A DNA stretch of 64,000 nucleotides from Alphaproteobacteria bacterium (GCA_030148665.1 JASBSZ010000001.1:1-64000); one strand, 5' to 3'; counted from the stretch's first letter, positions 45,197-54,147 are shown. Notes: a model not told the origin generated them from the sequence alone. Translations and numbers: made by a program.

Positions 45197-46120
45197 ATGA
45201 CACAGAACTACATCGGCGTCGATCTCTCGAAGGAGTGGATCGACATTTTCGACCCCAGAAGCGGCCATTCCCGGCTGCCCAATCAAGAGGCGGCGTTGCG
45301 CCGGTGGCTGAGCAATCTGCCCGCCGACAGCTTTCTGGTCTTCGAGGCGACCAGCCTGTGCGACCAGCTGATCCTGCGCCTGGCGAGCGCGCTGGGGCGG
45401 CCGTTTCACCGCCTCAACCCGCTGCATGGCTGGCATTTCGGCCGCTTGCTGAACCTGCCCAAGACCGATCGGGTAGATGCGGCGATGCTGGCGCGTCTCG
45501 GGGCCGAACGGCGGCTGCCCGCAAGCCCCGGCTTCGCCGCCTCCCACGCTGCCCTGGCCGAGCTTTCGGGTCGCAGGGACCAGCTCAAGCGCATGGAAAC
45601 GCAGGAGAAAAACCGTCTTGCCAAGGCCTTCTGCGATGCGGTCCGGCGCGATATCGAAGACAGCCTGGCAACCCTGGCAGAGCGGATCCGGCGCATCGAC
45701 GCCGCTATCGAGAGCCACCTTGCCGCGCATCCCGAACTGGCGCGCGACGCGGCGCTGCTGGAAACCATCCCCGGCATCGGGCGCGTCACCGCGGTGGCAC
45801 TGCTGGCCGCCATGCCCGAACTGGGCCGGCTGGACCGGCGCGCCATCGCCTCGCTCGGCGGCCTGGCGCCGCGGGCGCGCGAGAGCGGCAAGTGGCGCGG
45901 CCATCGTTTCACCGGGCAGGGCCGCAGACATGTCCGCCGCGCGCTCTACATGGCCGCGCTCGGCACGATGCGCCGCTCGGGTGCCTTCGGGCGACAGGCC
46001 GAGGCCATGCGCAGCCGTGGCAAGCCCGGCAAGGTCATCGCGGTTGCCATCGCCCGGAAGATCCTGATCATCGCCAACGCCCTGCTGCGCGACCAGACCC
46101 CTTGGAAGGCACCAACCTGA
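45197..46120 (+). CDS. IS110-family transposase (DEDD recombinase)
   Basis: A 307-residue IS110-type recombinase. The RuvC-like N-terminal domain begins with GVDLSKEWIDI (Asp9) and includes VFEATSLCDQL and KTDRVDAAMLARL. After a coiled-coil linker, the C-terminal transposase_20 domain shows LETIPGIGRVTAVAL, LGGLAPRARESGKWRG and RRHVRRALYMAAL. Such enzymes use a bridge RNA to choose target and donor DNA. The frame is intact, so the element may be active. A GGAG site lies upstream of the ATG. Confidence 0.95.
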   Translation: MTQNYIGVDLSKEWIDIFDPRSGHSRLPNQEAALRRWLSNLPADSFLVFEATSLCDQLILRLASALGRPFHRLNPLHGWHFGRLLNLPKTDRVDAAMLARLGAERRLPASPGFAASHAALAELSGRRDQLKRMETQEKNRLAKAFCDAVRRDIEDSLATLAERIRRIDAAIESHLAAHPELARDAALLETIPGIGRVTAVALLAAMPELGRLDRRAIASLGGLAPRARESGKWRGHRFTGQGRRHVRRALYMAALGTMRRSGAFGRQAEAMRSRGKPGKVIAVAIARKILIIANALLRDQTPWKAPT

Positions 46121-46140
46121 CAGGCCGAAAGAATACAGTT

Positions 46141-46235
46141 GCCTAGGGGGCGGGCGGGCGCATGCCGGGCCGCAAGCGCCCCGGCGGTTGGCAATCGGGG
46201 CGCATTGCAGCCGTTGACCGCGACAAGAGAGTTTC
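46141..46235 (+). repeat. REP-like palindromic repeat, copy 2, abutting the IS110 element
   Basis: Positions 46145-46198 are identical to 35793-35846, with weaker similarity onward to GCGACAAGAGAGTTTC. The match begins about 20 bases after the transposase stop. The hairpin-forming core (GGGCGC...GCGCCC) is complete. Immediately after, CAGGCGATTGCCCTG (46235-46249) is the reverse complement of 35714-35728. The remaining bases to 46472 are trcR leader. Confidence 0.85.
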
Positions 46236-46352
46236 AGGCGATTGCCCTGGGTACAGGGGCCGATCATGTGCCGAGCCTCGCCGCGAACCCTTGCCCGCAT
46301 GCGCATTGCACGGCCGTGCGTCCGGCGGCGCGCGCGGGTGCCGTTTACCCCT

Positions 46353-46382
46353 TTTCATTTGGGCCGGGCGGCACTATATAGT
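46353..46382 (+). promoter_or_regulatory. Weak candidate promoter for trcR
   Basis: TATAGT (46377-46382) lies about 90 bases before trcR, with a poor -35 match TTTCAT (46353-46358) at 18-base spacing. Confidence 0.3.
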
Positions 46383-46472
46383 CGCCAATCCCCCTCGAAA
46401 ACGGCAAGATGCGGCGCTGACGCAAACCGGTTTCACCGATCGGGGAAGGCGTGTTCAATCGGAGGAAATCTC

Positions 46473-47222
46473 ATGGCCCTGCCCATCATGGCGAAAGCAA
46501 CCGCTGTCTGGCTTGTGGACAACACGACGCTGACCTTCAAGCAGATCGCGGATTTCTGCGGCCTGCATGAGCTCGAGGTCCAGGGCATTGCCGATGGCGA
46601 GGTGGCCGTGGGCATCAAGGGGTTCGATCCGATCGCCAACAACCAGCTGGACAAGGTTGAAATCGAGCGCGGCGAAAAGGATCCGGCCTACAAGCTGAAA
46701 CTGAAATACAACCCCGCCGCCGAGGGCGAGAAAAAGCGCAAGGGTCCGCGCTATACGCCGCTGTCCAAGCGCCAGGATCGCCCCAGCGCCATTGCCTGGC
46801 TGGTCAAGTTCCACCCCGAGCTTTCCGACAGCCAGATTTCCAAGCTGGTCGGCACCACCAAGCCGACGATTCAGGCCATTCGCGAGCGCACCCACTGGAA
46901 CATCGCCAACATCCAGCCGGTCGATCCGGTGGCGCTGGGCATGTGCAAGCAGACCGAGCTTGACGAGGCCGTGCGCAAGGCGGCGGCGAAAAAGGCCAGG
47001 GTCGGCGAGGTGATGACCGACGAAGAGCGGCGCAAGCTGGTCTCGACCGAGCAATCCCTGCAGATGGAACCCGAATCCCACATTCCCGCCAGCATGTCGG
47101 GGCTGGAGAACTTTACCCTCGGTCAGGATGACAAGGAAAAGGAAGACGGCGAGCATCTGGATGCCGACAGCCTGTTCAACCTGCCGAAAACCGGCAAGGA
47201 CGACGACGCGGACGAGGAATAG
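46473..47222 (+). CDS. trcR: Cell cycle transcriptional regulator TrcR (DUF1013)
   Basis: A 249-residue DUF1013 protein of typical alphaproteobacterial form. It starts MALPIMAKATAVWLVDNTTL, has an HTH-like segment FKQIADFCGLHELEVQGIADG (split here for length: FKQIADFC, then GLHELEVQ), a second helix region LSDSQISKLVGTTKPTIQAI, and an acidic C-terminal tail. TrcR associates with RNA polymerase in Rhodobacter/Caulobacter-type bacteria and affects cell-cycle gene expression. GGAGG eight bases before the ATG fixes the start. The insertion sequence and repeat lie 5' of its leader. Confidence 0.95.
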   Translation: MALPIMAKATAVWLVDNTTLTFKQIADFCGLHELEVQGIADGEVAVGIKGFDPIANNQLDKVEIERGEKDPAYKLKLKYNPAAEGEKKRKGPRYTPLSKRQDRPSAIAWLVKFHPELSDSQISKLVGTTKPTIQAIRERTHWNIANIQPVDPVALGMCKQTELDEAVRKAAAKKARVGEVMTDEERRKLVSTEQSLQMEPESHIPASMSGLENFTLGQDDKEKEDGEHLDADSLFNLPKTGKDDDADEE

Positions 47223-47225
47223 AAA

Positions 47226-48056
47226 ATGGCCGGCCTGCCGGGCGGGCCTGCCGGGCGCGGCGGTCGCATGACCGGGCCGCGCTGGATCGTTACCCCGAGG
47301 TTTCTCGACATGCCCGACCCGGATCTGTTCCGGGCGGCCCCTCCGGGTATCGATGTCGTTCGCAATGAAATCGCCGATATTGCCGACCGTGCGCCCGCCA
47401 GCCTGCTGCGGGTTCACGCACCGATTGCCTCATTCGTGCAGCGCTGTGCCGAGGATGGCGTCCTTGCCGTTTCCGTCGCCGGCGATTGCGTGGCCAGCCT
47501 GCCGGTGATGGCGGGCCTTCAGAGGGCGGGCGTCGATCCCGTTCTGGTCTGGCTTGACGCACATGGGGATTTCAACACGCCCGAGACCTCGCCCTCGGGG
47601 TTTCTCGGGGGCATGCCGCTGGCGATGATGACGGGCCGGGGCGATCAGGCGATTGCACGCGGGCTGGGCCTTGCTGCGCTGCGCGATGAACGCGTCTGGC
47701 TGATCGGCGCGCGCGATCTGGACCCGGGCGAGCGGCGCATGCTTGACGCCTCGCGGCTGAACCGGGCCGCGGTCGATGTGCTGGAGACGCTGGTTCTGGA
47801 CGGGCCGGTTCACCTGCATGTCGACAACGACGTGATCGACGCATCCGACGTGCCGGCCAACAACTACCCGGTGCCCGGCGGGCCCTCCCTCGGGCGCGTG
47901 ATCGACGGGGTGCGTGCCTTTGCCGGCGCCAACCGTCTGTGTGCCGTGTCCCTGAGCGGGTGGAACGGTCGGCTCGACAGCGATGGCCGCACCGGGCAGG
48001 CCTGTGCCGATCTGCTGACGACGATCATCGAGGCCGCAGGCCGCAGGGGCGCATGA
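47226..48056 (+). CDS. Arginase/agmatinase-fold protein with altered metal site
   Basis: A 276-residue ureohydrolase-superfamily protein. It keeps DAHGDF (the DxHxD metal motif, about residues 109-114) and VDNDVID (the second aspartate pair, about 200-206). The GGDH motif reads AGDC (about 81-84), replacing a manganese-ligating histidine by cysteine, and SGFLGGMP replaces the usual SGNxHGMP. Substrate and activity are therefore unclear; guanidine-group or related hydrolysis is only a family expectation. Starts at 47226 (site GAGGAA in the trcR tail) or 47268 are possible. It follows trcR by three bases, so they are probably co-transcribed. Confidence 0.82.
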   Translation: MAGLPGGPAGRGGRMTGPRWIVTPRFLDMPDPDLFRAAPPGIDVVRNEIADIADRAPASLLRVHAPIASFVQRCAEDGVLAVSVAGDCVASLPVMAGLQRAGVDPVLVWLDAHGDFNTPETSPSGFLGGMPLAMMTGRGDQAIARGLGLAALRDERVWLIGARDLDPGERRMLDASRLNRAAVDVLETLVLDGPVHLHVDNDVIDASDVPANNYPVPGGPSLGRVIDGVRAFAGANRLCAVSLSGWNGRLDSDGRTGQACADLLTTIIEAAGRRGA

Positions 48057-48106
48057 CCCCCTTGCCAGGCCTGGCAAGGGCGCCGGGTCGGCATGGCGAG
48101 GCGGCA

Positions 48107-48583
48107 TCAGGGCCTTTCGGTGAAGGGCGCCACATGGGCGCCGGTCTTTTCGGCCAGCAGGCGCGGGTCGATCGCGAACAGGTGATGGGGCGTGCCCGCC
48201 GCAGCCCAGATCAGCGGAAACGTCAACAGGTGCGGATCCATGAAACCGCGGATCGGGTTCACATGGCCAAAGGGCGAAACCCCACCAATGGCAAAGCCCG
48301 TCTGCTGCCGGATGCAGGCGGCGTCGGCCTTGCCCAGCGCCTCGCCGGCAAGGGTGCCGGCGGCGGCCAGATCGACCCGTCGCCCGCCCGGGGTCAGGAA
48401 CAGGACCACCTTGCCGCTGTCGCGCCCCAGAAAGACGACCGATTTCACGATCTGGTCGATTTCGGCCCCGACCGCATCGGCCGCCTGCGCAGCCGTGTTG
48501 GTGGGTTGCGTCATCTTGCGGATTTCCAGGTCGAGACCCAGCGCAGCGATCTCGGCCTGTACACGTTTCAGGCTCTTGCTCAT
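48107..48583 (-). CDS. YbaK/ProX-type aminoacyl-tRNA deacylase
   Basis: A 158-residue YbaK-fold protein. It has the conserved KSVVFLGRDSGKVVLFLTPG strand pair (residues about 47-66), GFAIGGVSPFGH (about 101-112) and the C-terminal WAAAGTPHHLFAIDP. Relatives hydrolyse mischarged tRNAs, for example Cys-tRNA(Pro) or Ala-tRNA(Pro); the exact specificity is not evident. The start at 48583 gives MSKSLKRVQAE. It is convergent with the arginase-like gene, 50 bases away, and divergent from glnE. The 188-base glnE upstream gap includes a 14-mer (48706-48719) shared with the repeats at 46238 and 35714. Confidence 0.9.
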   Translation of the reverse strand: MSKSLKRVQAEIAALGLDLEIRKMTQPTNTAAQAADAVGAEIDQIVKSVVFLGRDSGKVVLFLTPGGRRVDLAAAGTLAGEALGKADAACIRQQTGFAIGGVSPFGHVNPIRGFMDPHLLTFPLIWAAAGTPHHLFAIDPRLLAEKTGAHVAPFTERP

Positions 48584-48771
48584 GCGCGGTTTATGCCCGC
48601 CGGGCAAGGCGGTTGCAAGGCATGCGCCCAGGGGGGGCGGGTCGGGCGCTGCCCGGCCTGTCGGCCGGGCGTAAAGGGTGGGAAACTGCGGGACATGGCT
48701 GAAATGCGATTGCCCTGGGCATATCGGGGGGCGTGGTTGACGCCCCGGCCCGTGCGCTCCATCCTGCCCGC

Positions 48772-51594
48772 ATGTCGCTGATTTCCCGCACCCGCAAGGC
48801 CCCGATTCCCCACGAGCCCGACAAGGGCGACGAGGTCCTGGCCGCCTACGGCCCGTTGCCCGACAATCTGGCCGCCCTGTTCAGGGGGGTGGCCGGCTGC
48901 AGCCCCTATCTGCGCGGCCTTCTGCTGCGCGAGCGCGCGTGGCTGAGCGGTGTGCTGGACACCCCCCCGCGCGAGGTCATGCGCGCCCTGCTGGAACCGC
49001 CCGATGCCGGGGGTTCGGCGGCGGCTTCGGCGACGGCTTCAGGGCCTTCGGTCGATGCGCTGGGCGTTCACCTGCGCCGGGTCAAGCGGCGGGCGGCGCT
49101 GTATGTCGCCCTTGCCGACACCGGCGGCATGTGGCGGCTGGAGCAGGTGACGGGGGCGCTGACAAATCTTGCCGATTTCGCGGTGCAGACGGCGCTTTCG
49201 GCGCTGCTCAAGGCGGAAATCGCGCGCAACCGTCTGCCCGGGTGCAGGACGGTCGATGACTGTGCCATCACCGTGCTGGCCATGGGCAAGATGGGGGCGC
49301 ATGAGCTGAATTATTCCTCGGATATCGACCTGATCGTGCTGTTCGACGAGACTCGCCATCGGGCCGAGGATTTCGAGACCCTGCGCATGGCCTATGTCCG
49401 CCTGACCCGCCGGCTGACACGCCTGTTGTCGGATGTCACCGCCGAGGGCTATGTCTTTCGCACCGATCTGCGCCTGCGCCCGGATGCCTCGGTCACGCCG
49501 GTCTGCCTGTCGATGGGGGCCGCCGAGCGCTATTACGAAAGCATGGGCCGCACATGGGAACGCGCGGCCTTCATCAAGGCCCGGCCCTGCGCCGGCGACA
49601 TTGCGGCGGGCGAAAGGTTTCTGGAAACGCTGCGCCCCTTCATCTGGCGCCGGCATCTCGATTTCGCGGCCATCGAGGACGCCCATGACATGCGCCTGCG
49701 CATCCGCAGCCACAAGGGGCTGGGCGGGGTCGTCTGTCTGGCCGGACATGATGTCAAGCTGGGCCGCGGCGGCATCCGCGAGATCGAGTTCTTTGCCCAG
49801 ACGCACCAGATCATCGCCGGCGGGCGCGACCCCGATCTGCGATTGCGGGGCACGGTTCCGGCGCTGCGCATGCTGGCCCGCAAGGGCTGGATCCCGCCCG
49901 AAACGGCGGAAACCCTGGTCCGGGCCTATCGCGCCCATCGCGAGATCGAGCACCGCATCCAGATGCTGAACGATGCCCAGACCCATGCCCTGCCGACAAC
50001 GCCCGAGCGCATGGCCCGCCTGGCCGCCTTTTGCGGCGAGGCCGATGTCGATGCCTTCGAGGGGCGTCTGCTGGCCCGGTTCGACCGGGTCGATGCGCTG
50101 ATCGAGGGGTTTTTCCGGCGAGACGGCACCGGCCAGCCCGACCTGCCGTTGCAGTCGGGCCTGTCCGGGCAGGCGCGCGCGCGCATCGATGGCTGGTACC
50201 GCTTTGCCGCCCTGCGCAGCACCCGCGCCCAGGCCATCTTTCGCCGCATCCTGCCGCAGATCCTGGGCCGGATCGGCGAGACTTCGGACCCGGATGTGAC
50301 GCTCGAGCGATTCGAGGCGTTCCTTTCCGGCCTGCCCGCCGGGGTGCAGCTGTTCTCGCTGTTTGAATCGAATCCCCAGATCCTGGACCTTCTGGCCCAG
50401 ATCTGCGGCACCGCGCCGGCGCTGGCCGACTATCTGTCGCGCCATGCCCAGGTGCTGGAAGGGGTGATTGCCGGTACCTTCTTCGCCCCTTTGCCACCTG
50501 TTGACGAGATGACGCGCGACCTGTCGGTCCAGCTCGACCGCGCGGGGGATTTCGAGGAGAGGCTGACGGTGGCGCGGCGCTGGATGAAGGAGCATCATTT
50601 CCGCATCGGTGTGCAGCTGTTGCGCCGGATGATCGGCACGCGCCGGGCGGCAGCCCATTATTCCGACCTGGCCGAGGCCTGCCTGCGTGCGCTGATGGGG
50701 CCGGTCGCCCGTGAATTTTCCCGCCGCCACGGCCCGTTGCCGGGGCGCGGAGCGATGGTGCTGGGCATGGGGTCGCTGGGCGCGCGCAGCCTGGGACCGC
50801 GCTCGGACCTGGACCTGATCGTGATCTATGACGGCGGCGACGCCGAAATGTCGCAGGGAACGCGCCCGCTGCCGATCACCACCTTCTATGCCCGTTTCAC
50901 GCAGGCGCTGGTGACGGCGCTGACTTCGCCCATGGCCGAGGGGCGTCTCTACGAGGTGGACATGCGGCTGCGCCCCTCGGGGCGAAAGGGGCCGGTTGCA
51001 ACGCCGCTCAGCGGCTTTGTCGACTATCAGCGCAATCGCGCCTGGACATGGGAACACATGGCCCTGACCCGCGCCCGTCCCGTGGCCGGCGAGGAAAGCC
51101 TCTGCGCCGAGGTCGAGGCCTTTCGCCGCCAGATCCTTGCCCGCCCGCGCGATGCACGGGCAATCCGCAAGGATGTCGCCGAAATGCGCGCCCGCATCCA
51201 TGACGCCACCACCGCCGCCAGCCAGCACGATCCGTGGGAGGCCAAGGCCGGCAAGGGGCGGATGCTGGACATTACCCTGGCCGCCCAGTGCGCGGCCCTG
51301 CTGTCGGGCGAGGCCGCGCGCGATATCCCCGCGCAACTGGCCGCGGCCGTGCGCGAAGGGGTGCTTGCCGCCGATGAGGCAGCCCACCTCGTGCGTACCC
51401 ATGATCGTCTGGCGGCGCTGCGCCTGGTCGCCCAGCTGCTGGTGGACGGGCCGTTTGACGCGCGTGCGCTGGGCCGCGAAGGTCGCGCGCTGCTGCTGGC
51501 CGAGACCGGCGCCGACGATCTGGACAGCCTAGAACACATGCTGGCGGCCGAAAGGATGCGCGCGGGCGAGATCATTGATCGCTGCCTGGGGTGA
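48772..51594 (+). CDS. glnE: Bifunctional glutamine synthetase adenylyltransferase/adenylyl-removing enzyme
   Basis: A 940-residue GlnE with two nucleotidyltransferase domains. The N-terminal adenylyl-removing domain carries Asp184/Asp186 in YSSDIDLIVLFD. The C-terminal adenylyltransferase domain carries Asp679/Asp681 in RSDLDLIVIYD. Each is followed by a helical domain, and the central linker lies at about 440-520. It adjusts glutamine synthetase activity in response to PII state. The start at 48772 lacks an obvious Shine-Dalgarno site, and an in-frame start at 48733 cannot be excluded. Confidence 0.96.
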   Translation: MSLISRTRKAPIPHEPDKGDEVLAAYGPLPDNLAALFRGVAGCSPYLRGLLLRERAWLSGVLDTPPREVMRALLEPPDAGGSAAASATASGPSVDALGVHLRRVKRRAALYVALADTGGMWRLEQVTGALTNLADFAVQTALSALLKAEIARNRLPGCRTVDDCAITVLAMGKMGAHELNYSSDIDLIVLFDETRHRAEDFETLRMAYVRLTRRLTRLLSDVTAEGYVFRTDLRLRPDASVTPVCLSMGAAERYYESMGRTWERAAFIKARPCAGDIAAGERFLETLRPFIWRRHLDFAAIEDAHDMRLRIRSHKGLGGVVCLAGHDVKLGRGGIREIEFFAQTHQIIAGGRDPDLRLRGTVPALRMLARKGWIPPETAETLVRAYRAHREIEHRIQMLNDAQTHALPTTPERMARLAAFCGEADVDAFEGRLLARFDRVDALIEGFFRRDGTGQPDLPLQSGLSGQARARIDGWYRFAALRSTRAQAIFRRILPQILGRIGETSDPDVTLERFEAFLSGLPAGVQLFSLFESNPQILDLLAQICGTAPALADYLSRHAQVLEGVIAGTFFAPLPPVDEMTRDLSVQLDRAGDFEERLTVARRWMKEHHFRIGVQLLRRMIGTRRAAAHYSDLAEACLRALMGPVAREFSRRHGPLPGRGAMVLGMGSLGARSLGPRSDLDLIVIYDGGDAEMSQGTRPLPITTFYARFTQALVTALTSPMAEGRLYEVDMRLRPSGRKGPVATPLSGFVDYQRNRAWTWEHMALTRARPVAGEESLCAEVEAFRRQILARPRDARAIRKDVAEMRARIHDATTAASQHDPWEAKAGKGRMLDITLAAQCAALLSGEAARDIPAQLAAAVREGVLAADEAAHLVRTHDRLAALRLVAQLLVDGPFDARALGREGRALLLAETGADDLDSLEHMLAAERMRAGEIIDRCLG

Positions 51595-51779
51595 GCAGCA
51601 TGCTGGAAACGAAATACGCTTCATTCAAGTCGCGCAATCAAGGCAGGTTCGCGCCCCCCCCTGAGGGCAATCCGCGCGTTGACAGGTCAATGTGGCGACC
51701 TTCGGGGCCGTATGACTGGACATTCGGCGCAGGCGTAACAATATGGGGCCGACAGGGAAGAAAACAGCAGAGCGCATGG

Positions 51780-52058
51780 ATGAACGACCAGCCCAGCCAG
51801 ATGGATCCGCGCGGATTGATCCGCGAATCCTACCGGATGCAGGGGGTCAGCGCGGCCGAATGTCGTTCGATCTTTCTCGATTGGGTGCTGGGGTTTGAAC
51901 GGGATTTCGACCTCGCGGCGGCGATGGCGGCGCTGCTGGGCGAATATGGCGACGCGCATCCCGATCACCCCATGACACGGCTGTTGCGCGAAGGGGTTTC
52001 CTCGGCCCATCCCGGCGCACATGGCCGCCAGCGCGGGCGGCGGCGACGCATGTCGTGA
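51780..52058 (+). CDS. Conserved hypothetical small protein
   Basis: A 92-residue protein I know only as an uncharacterised Rhodobacterales family. The core is RESYRMQGVSAAECRSIFLD (residues 15-34), then LGEYGDAHPDHPMTRLLREG (about 54-73), followed by an arginine-rich tail. No signal peptide or membrane segment is seen. The region upstream (51595-51779) is open in the same frame but looks non-coding. It contains a 14-mer (51643-51656) also found at 44928-44941. Confidence 0.65.
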   Translation: MNDQPSQMDPRGLIRESYRMQGVSAAECRSIFLDWVLGFERDFDLAAAMAALLGEYGDAHPDHPMTRLLREGVSSAHPGAHGRQRGRRRRMS

Positions 52059-52077
52059 AGGCGGGGCGCATGCCTCA

Positions 52078-52105
52078 CGCCCACCCGGGCGGCCGCATGC
52101 CTCGC
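52078..52105 (+). repeat. 28-nt intergenic repeat, second copy
   Basis: CGCCCACCCGGGCGG followed by CCGCATGCCTCGC, the exact reverse complement of 35750-35777. It contains a CGCCC/GGGCG hairpin. It lies between the small hypothetical gene and prfA, in a 139-base gap. Confidence 0.8.
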
Positions 52106-52197
52106 TCGCATCCAGATTCGCCTCTTCATGCGACATGCCGGCCAATCCTGCCGGTTTGCCTTGACCAGGCGGCCTTGATCGGGGCAAACCCGCGGGC

Positions 52198-53253
52198 ATG
52201 GTTGCAATGGAAAAACTCAGGCAGATTACCGAGCGGTTCGAGTTTCTCGAAGCAAGGATGGCGCAAGGCGATTCCGGCAGCGACATCGCCACGCTTGCGC
52301 GCGAATATTCCGAACTGAAACCCGTGGTCGAACAGATCCGCGCCTATCAGCAGATGCTTGACGACATCAATGCCGCCGAAGAGATGCTGTCCGACCCCGA
52401 AATGAAGGATCTGGCCGAGGAAGAGCTGGCCGAACTGCGCGCAGCCCTGCCCGATGCCGAACACGCCATCCGCCTTGCCCTGCTGCCGAGGGATGCGGCC
52501 GACAACCGATCCGCCATTCTTGAAATCCGCGCGGGCACCGGCGGCGACGAGGCGGCGCTGTTTGCCGCCGATCTGTTGCGCATGTATCAGCGCTATGGCG
52601 AACGCCGCGGCTGGAAATTCGAGATCATCTCGGCCACCCCGACCGAACTGGGCGGCTTTCGCGAGGTGGTCGCCCATGTGCGCGGCGAGGGCGTGTTCGC
52701 GCGCCTCAAATTCGAAAGCGGCGTGCATCGCGTGCAGCGCGTGCCCGAAACCGAATCCGGCGGGCGCATCCATACATCGGCCGCCACCGTCGCCGTGCTG
52801 CCCGAGGCCGAGGAAGTGGATATCGACATCCCCGCATCCGATATCCGCATCGATACCATGCGCGCCAGCGGCGCCGGCGGGCAGCATGTGAACACCACCG
52901 ATTCGGCCGTGCGCATCACCCATATTCCCACCGGCATCATGGTGGTCAGCGCCGAGAAATCGCAGCACCGCAACCGCGAGATCGCCATGCAGGTGTTGCG
53001 CTCGCGCCTGTATGACCTGAAACGCCAGCAGGCCGACGCCGAACGCGCCGCCACCCGCAAGGGGCAGGTCGGCAGCGGCGACCGTTCCGAACGGATCCGC
53101 ACCTACAACTTTCCGCAAGGCAGGCTGACCGATCACCGCATCAACCTGACGCTCTACAAGCTGGATCAGGTGATGCAGGGTGACCTTGACGAAATCATCG
53201 ACGCGCTGATCGCCCATGACCAGGCCGCGCGTCTGTCGGAGCTTGAAACATGA
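52198..53253 (+). CDS. prfA: Peptide chain release factor 1
   Basis: A 351-residue RF1. The catalytic GGQ is at residues 227-229 ([11 protein letters not shown]). The codon-recognition tripeptide position reads PET (183-185) in [12 protein letters not shown], a normal variant of PxT, which points to UAA/UAG decoding. It starts at 52198 or, three codons later, at the MEKL methionine. The stop overlaps prmC by four bases. PrmC methylates the GGQ glutamine, so the pair is functionally coupled. Confidence 0.98.
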   Translation: MVAMEKLRQITERFEFLEARMAQGDSGSDIATLAREYSELKPVVEQIRAYQQMLDDINAAEEMLSDPEMKDLAEEELAELRAALPDAEHAIRLALLPRDAADNRSAILEIRAGTGGDEAALFAADLLRMYQRYGERRGWKFEIISATPTELGGFREVVAHVRGEGVFARLKFESGVHRVQRVPETESGGRIHTSAATVAVLPEAEEVDIDIPASDIRIDTMRASGAGGQHVNTTDSAVRITHIPTGIMVVSAEKSQHRNREIAMQVLRSRLYDLKRQQADAERAATRKGQVGSGDRSERIRTYNFPQGRLTDHRINLTLYKLDQVMQGDLDEIIDALIAHDQAARLSELET

Positions 53254-54098
53254 GTGAAACCACCCTTGAATCGGCCCTGCGCGCCGCCGCGGTTGAGCTG
53301 CAACAGGCCGGCATCGAAGGCGCCGAGACGGATGCGCGCCGCCTGATGGCGCATGTTCTGGGCACGGACGCCGCCGGCCTGATCCTGCGCCTGAAAGAGC
53401 CCCTGACGCCCGCCCTTCTGGCCGATTTCGACAAGGTCGTGAAGGAACGCCTCGAACGCAAGCCGGTTTCGCATATCACCGGGCAGCGCGAATTCTGGAA
53501 CCGCAGCTTTGCCGTCGGCCCCGCGGTGCTGGACCCGCGGCCCGAAACCGAAATACTGGTCGAAAAGGCGCTGGAACAGCCGTTCAAACGGGTGCTCGAC
53601 CTTGGCACCGGATCGGGCTGCATCCTGCTGACCCTGCTGGCCGAGCGCGAGGGCGCAACCGGCATGGGTGTCGATATCAGCCCCGAGGCGCTGGACTATG
53701 CGGTGCAGAACCGCGCCGCGATGGGGCTGGAAAAACGCGCGATATTTGCGCAATCCGACTGGTTCGAGCGCGTCGCCGGCCAATTCGATCTGGTGGTCGC
53801 CAATCCGCCCTATATCCCGCTTGGCGACATGCCGGCGCTCGCCCCCGAGGTGCTGCGCTGGGAGCCCATGCATGCGCTCACGCCGGGGCCGACGGGCCTT
53901 GAGGCCTATCAGATCATCGCCGCCGGTCTGGCGCCGTTCCTGTCGCCTTCGGCGCGTCTGCTGCTGGAATGCGGCGCAACTCAGGCGCGCGATGTCAGCG
54001 CGATATTCGCTGCGGCCGGATTTGTGCCGGTTGCACTGCATGCCGACATGGATGGCCGCGAAAGGGTGGTCGAACTGCGAAACGATGCCAAGGGCTGA
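53250..54098 (+). CDS. prmC: Release factor glutamine methyltransferase
   Basis: A 282-residue PrmC (HemK). The N-terminal helical domain (to about 85) includes the ITGQREFW motif. The SAM-binding domain has [16 protein letters not shown] (about 113-128) and the substrate-glutamine motif NPPY at 185-188. It methylates the GGQ glutamine of release factors. The start overlaps prfA (ATGA). An A/T-rich inverted repeat follows the stop directly. Confidence 0.97.
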   Translation: MSETTLESALRAAAVELQQAGIEGAETDARRLMAHVLGTDAAGLILRLKEPLTPALLADFDKVVKERLERKPVSHITGQREFWNRSFAVGPAVLDPRPETEILVEKALEQPFKRVLDLGTGSGCILLTLLAEREGATGMGVDISPEALDYAVQNRAAMGLEKRAIFAQSDWFERVAGQFDLVVANPPYIPLGDMPALAPEVLRWEPMHALTPGPTGLEAYQIIAAGLAPFLSPSARLLLECGATQARDVSAIFAAAGFVPVALHADMDGRERVVELRNDAKG

Positions 54099-54099
54099 C

Positions 54100-54124
54100 A
54101 TTTTTGCAAGCAAGCGGCAAAAAT
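54100..54124 (+). terminator. A/T-rich inverted repeat after prmC, possible terminator
   Basis: ATTTTTGC (54100-54107) and GCAAAAAT (54117-54124) pair perfectly across nine bases, two bases beyond the prmC stop. The stem is weak and no T tract follows it directly, so termination is uncertain. Confidence 0.35.
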
Positions 54125-54147
54125 CGGGTAGGCGGCGGCATTTTTCC

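Larger units (their letters stand above)
44980..46140 (+). mobile_element. IS110-family insertion sequence
   Basis: The element consists of a long 5' non-coding end (about 215 nt), the transposase gene and a very short 3' end (about 20 nt), the layout of IS110-group elements whose guide RNA is encoded upstream of the gene. The right boundary near 46140 is set by the start of a 54-nt match to the repeat at 35793. The left boundary near 44980 is only an estimate. It rests on a weak, gapless similarity of 44949-44973 (GGGTGGGC...) to 35770-35794, the other half of that composite repeat. No terminal inverted repeats are expected. Confidence 0.7.

Noticed and set aside
46242-46472. Extended N-terminus of TrcR from 46242
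   Set aside because: The family starts at MALPIMAKAT, and a strong GGAGG site precedes 46473. The upstream sequence is repeat and leader.
49039-51402. Open frame of 787 codons on the minus strand
   Set aside because: It is antisense to glnE, whose two nucleotidyltransferase motifs are clear. There is no motif in the antisense product.
51591-51779. Extension of the small hypothetical gene to a start at 51591
   Set aside because: The added residues have no conservation in kind, and the stretch contains a dispersed 14-mer, so it is better read as intergenic.
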